A stretch of DNA of 64,000 bases from Sclerodactyla briareus (Eukaryota; Echinodermata; Holothuroidea; Dendrochirotida; Sclerodactylidae), in the NCBI GenBank assembly GCA_026419785.1, contig JAODTK010003987.1:1-64000 (forward strand). The letters are read 5' to 3'. Made by a program: the position numbers and the translations under genes. Below, in pieces: positions 63,706 through 64,000 of this stretch; positions within the stretch are counted from its first letter, which is position 1, and the number at the start of each line of letters is the position of its first letter. The notes beneath the pieces are model-generated. The model worked only from the letters and a program-made list of their open reading frames with translations, was not told where the DNA came from and did not search any database.

Positions 63706-63737
63706 GTATGTACCTTTATACTATTAACTAGATTATC

Positions 63738-64000
63738 ATTTCTATCACTTGTTTAACTAAGACGGACATAGAATATCGTTCGATCACTTGTTTAACTAAG
63801 ACGGACATAGAATACCGTTTCTATCACTTGTTTAACTAAGACGGACATAGAATACCGTTTCTGTCACTTGTTAACTAAGACGGACATAGAATACCGTTTC
63901 TATCACTTGTTTAACTAAGATGGACATAGAATACCGTTTCTATCACTTGTTCAACTAAGACGGACATAGAATACCGTTTCTATCACTTGTTTAACTAAGA
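63738..64000. repeat. 40-bp minisatellite running off the window
   Basis: Seven units of ctatcacttgtttaactaag, acggacatagaataccgttt, nearly identical, starting ~35 bp after the last donor and cut by the window end. Unlike arrays A-F, the unit contains no exon sequence. Confidence 0.95.

Overview
The window looks like one strand of a large, split animal gene. About 50 short exons on the + strand (50-380 bp) sit in AT-rich introns crowded with SINE-like, LINE-like and satellite repeats. The repeats (tRNA-headed SINEs with a gcgctatataag..(ATT)n tail, an L2/CR1-like LINE tail, a TIR element) suggest a marine invertebrate, perhaps a deuterostome such as an echinoderm, hemichordate or cephalochordate. 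The species cannot be fixed from this window. There is no bacterial-type gene organisation.

The exons encode only extracellular modules. From left to right, 734-37950 alternates Ig-like domains (seven, mostly split into a ~165-bp and a ~140-bp exon) with short six-cysteine EGF exons (about 16, typically 98-99 bp). Two calcium-binding-type EGF exons follow (39088, 41172). From 42151 to 63705 there is a chain of about 14 von Willebrand factor type C (VWC) domains. Module borders are almost all phase 1, and most VWC domains are split by a phase 0 intron after their C-x-C motif. No signal peptide, transmembrane segment, initiator exon or terminal stop was found, so both gene ends lie outside the window. 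VWC chains of this kind occur in kielin/chordin-like and crossveinless-2-like BMP modulators. Alternating Ig and EGF resembles Tie-type ectodomains. I know no named protein with this exact combination, so no symbol is given. One gene is the simplest reading, but two adjacent genes cannot be excluded.

Roughly half of the exons read through only if a single base is inserted or removed, yet their splice sites, lengths and cysteine spacing are intact. Array copies at 8940-11030 also carry many single-base indels. This points to an error-prone draft assembly more than to a dead gene, but it needs read-level confirmation.

The most unusual pattern is that tandem repeats have grown repeatedly from the same kind of place: the 3' end of an exon plus its 5' splice site plus the first part of the intron. 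I count six cases (EGF 2617; Ig 8499; Ig 18313; Ig 19815; VWC 43110; VWC 49737), from one extra copy to about 20. In most, the copies still encode the domain tail and keep a GT donor; the exceptions are the single 19815 copy and several 49737 copies. Other notable points are an EGF+Ig exon with no intron between the modules, an EGF exon cut by a poly(A) tract, a LINE inserted at a VWC exon edge, and a 0.5-kb TIR element.
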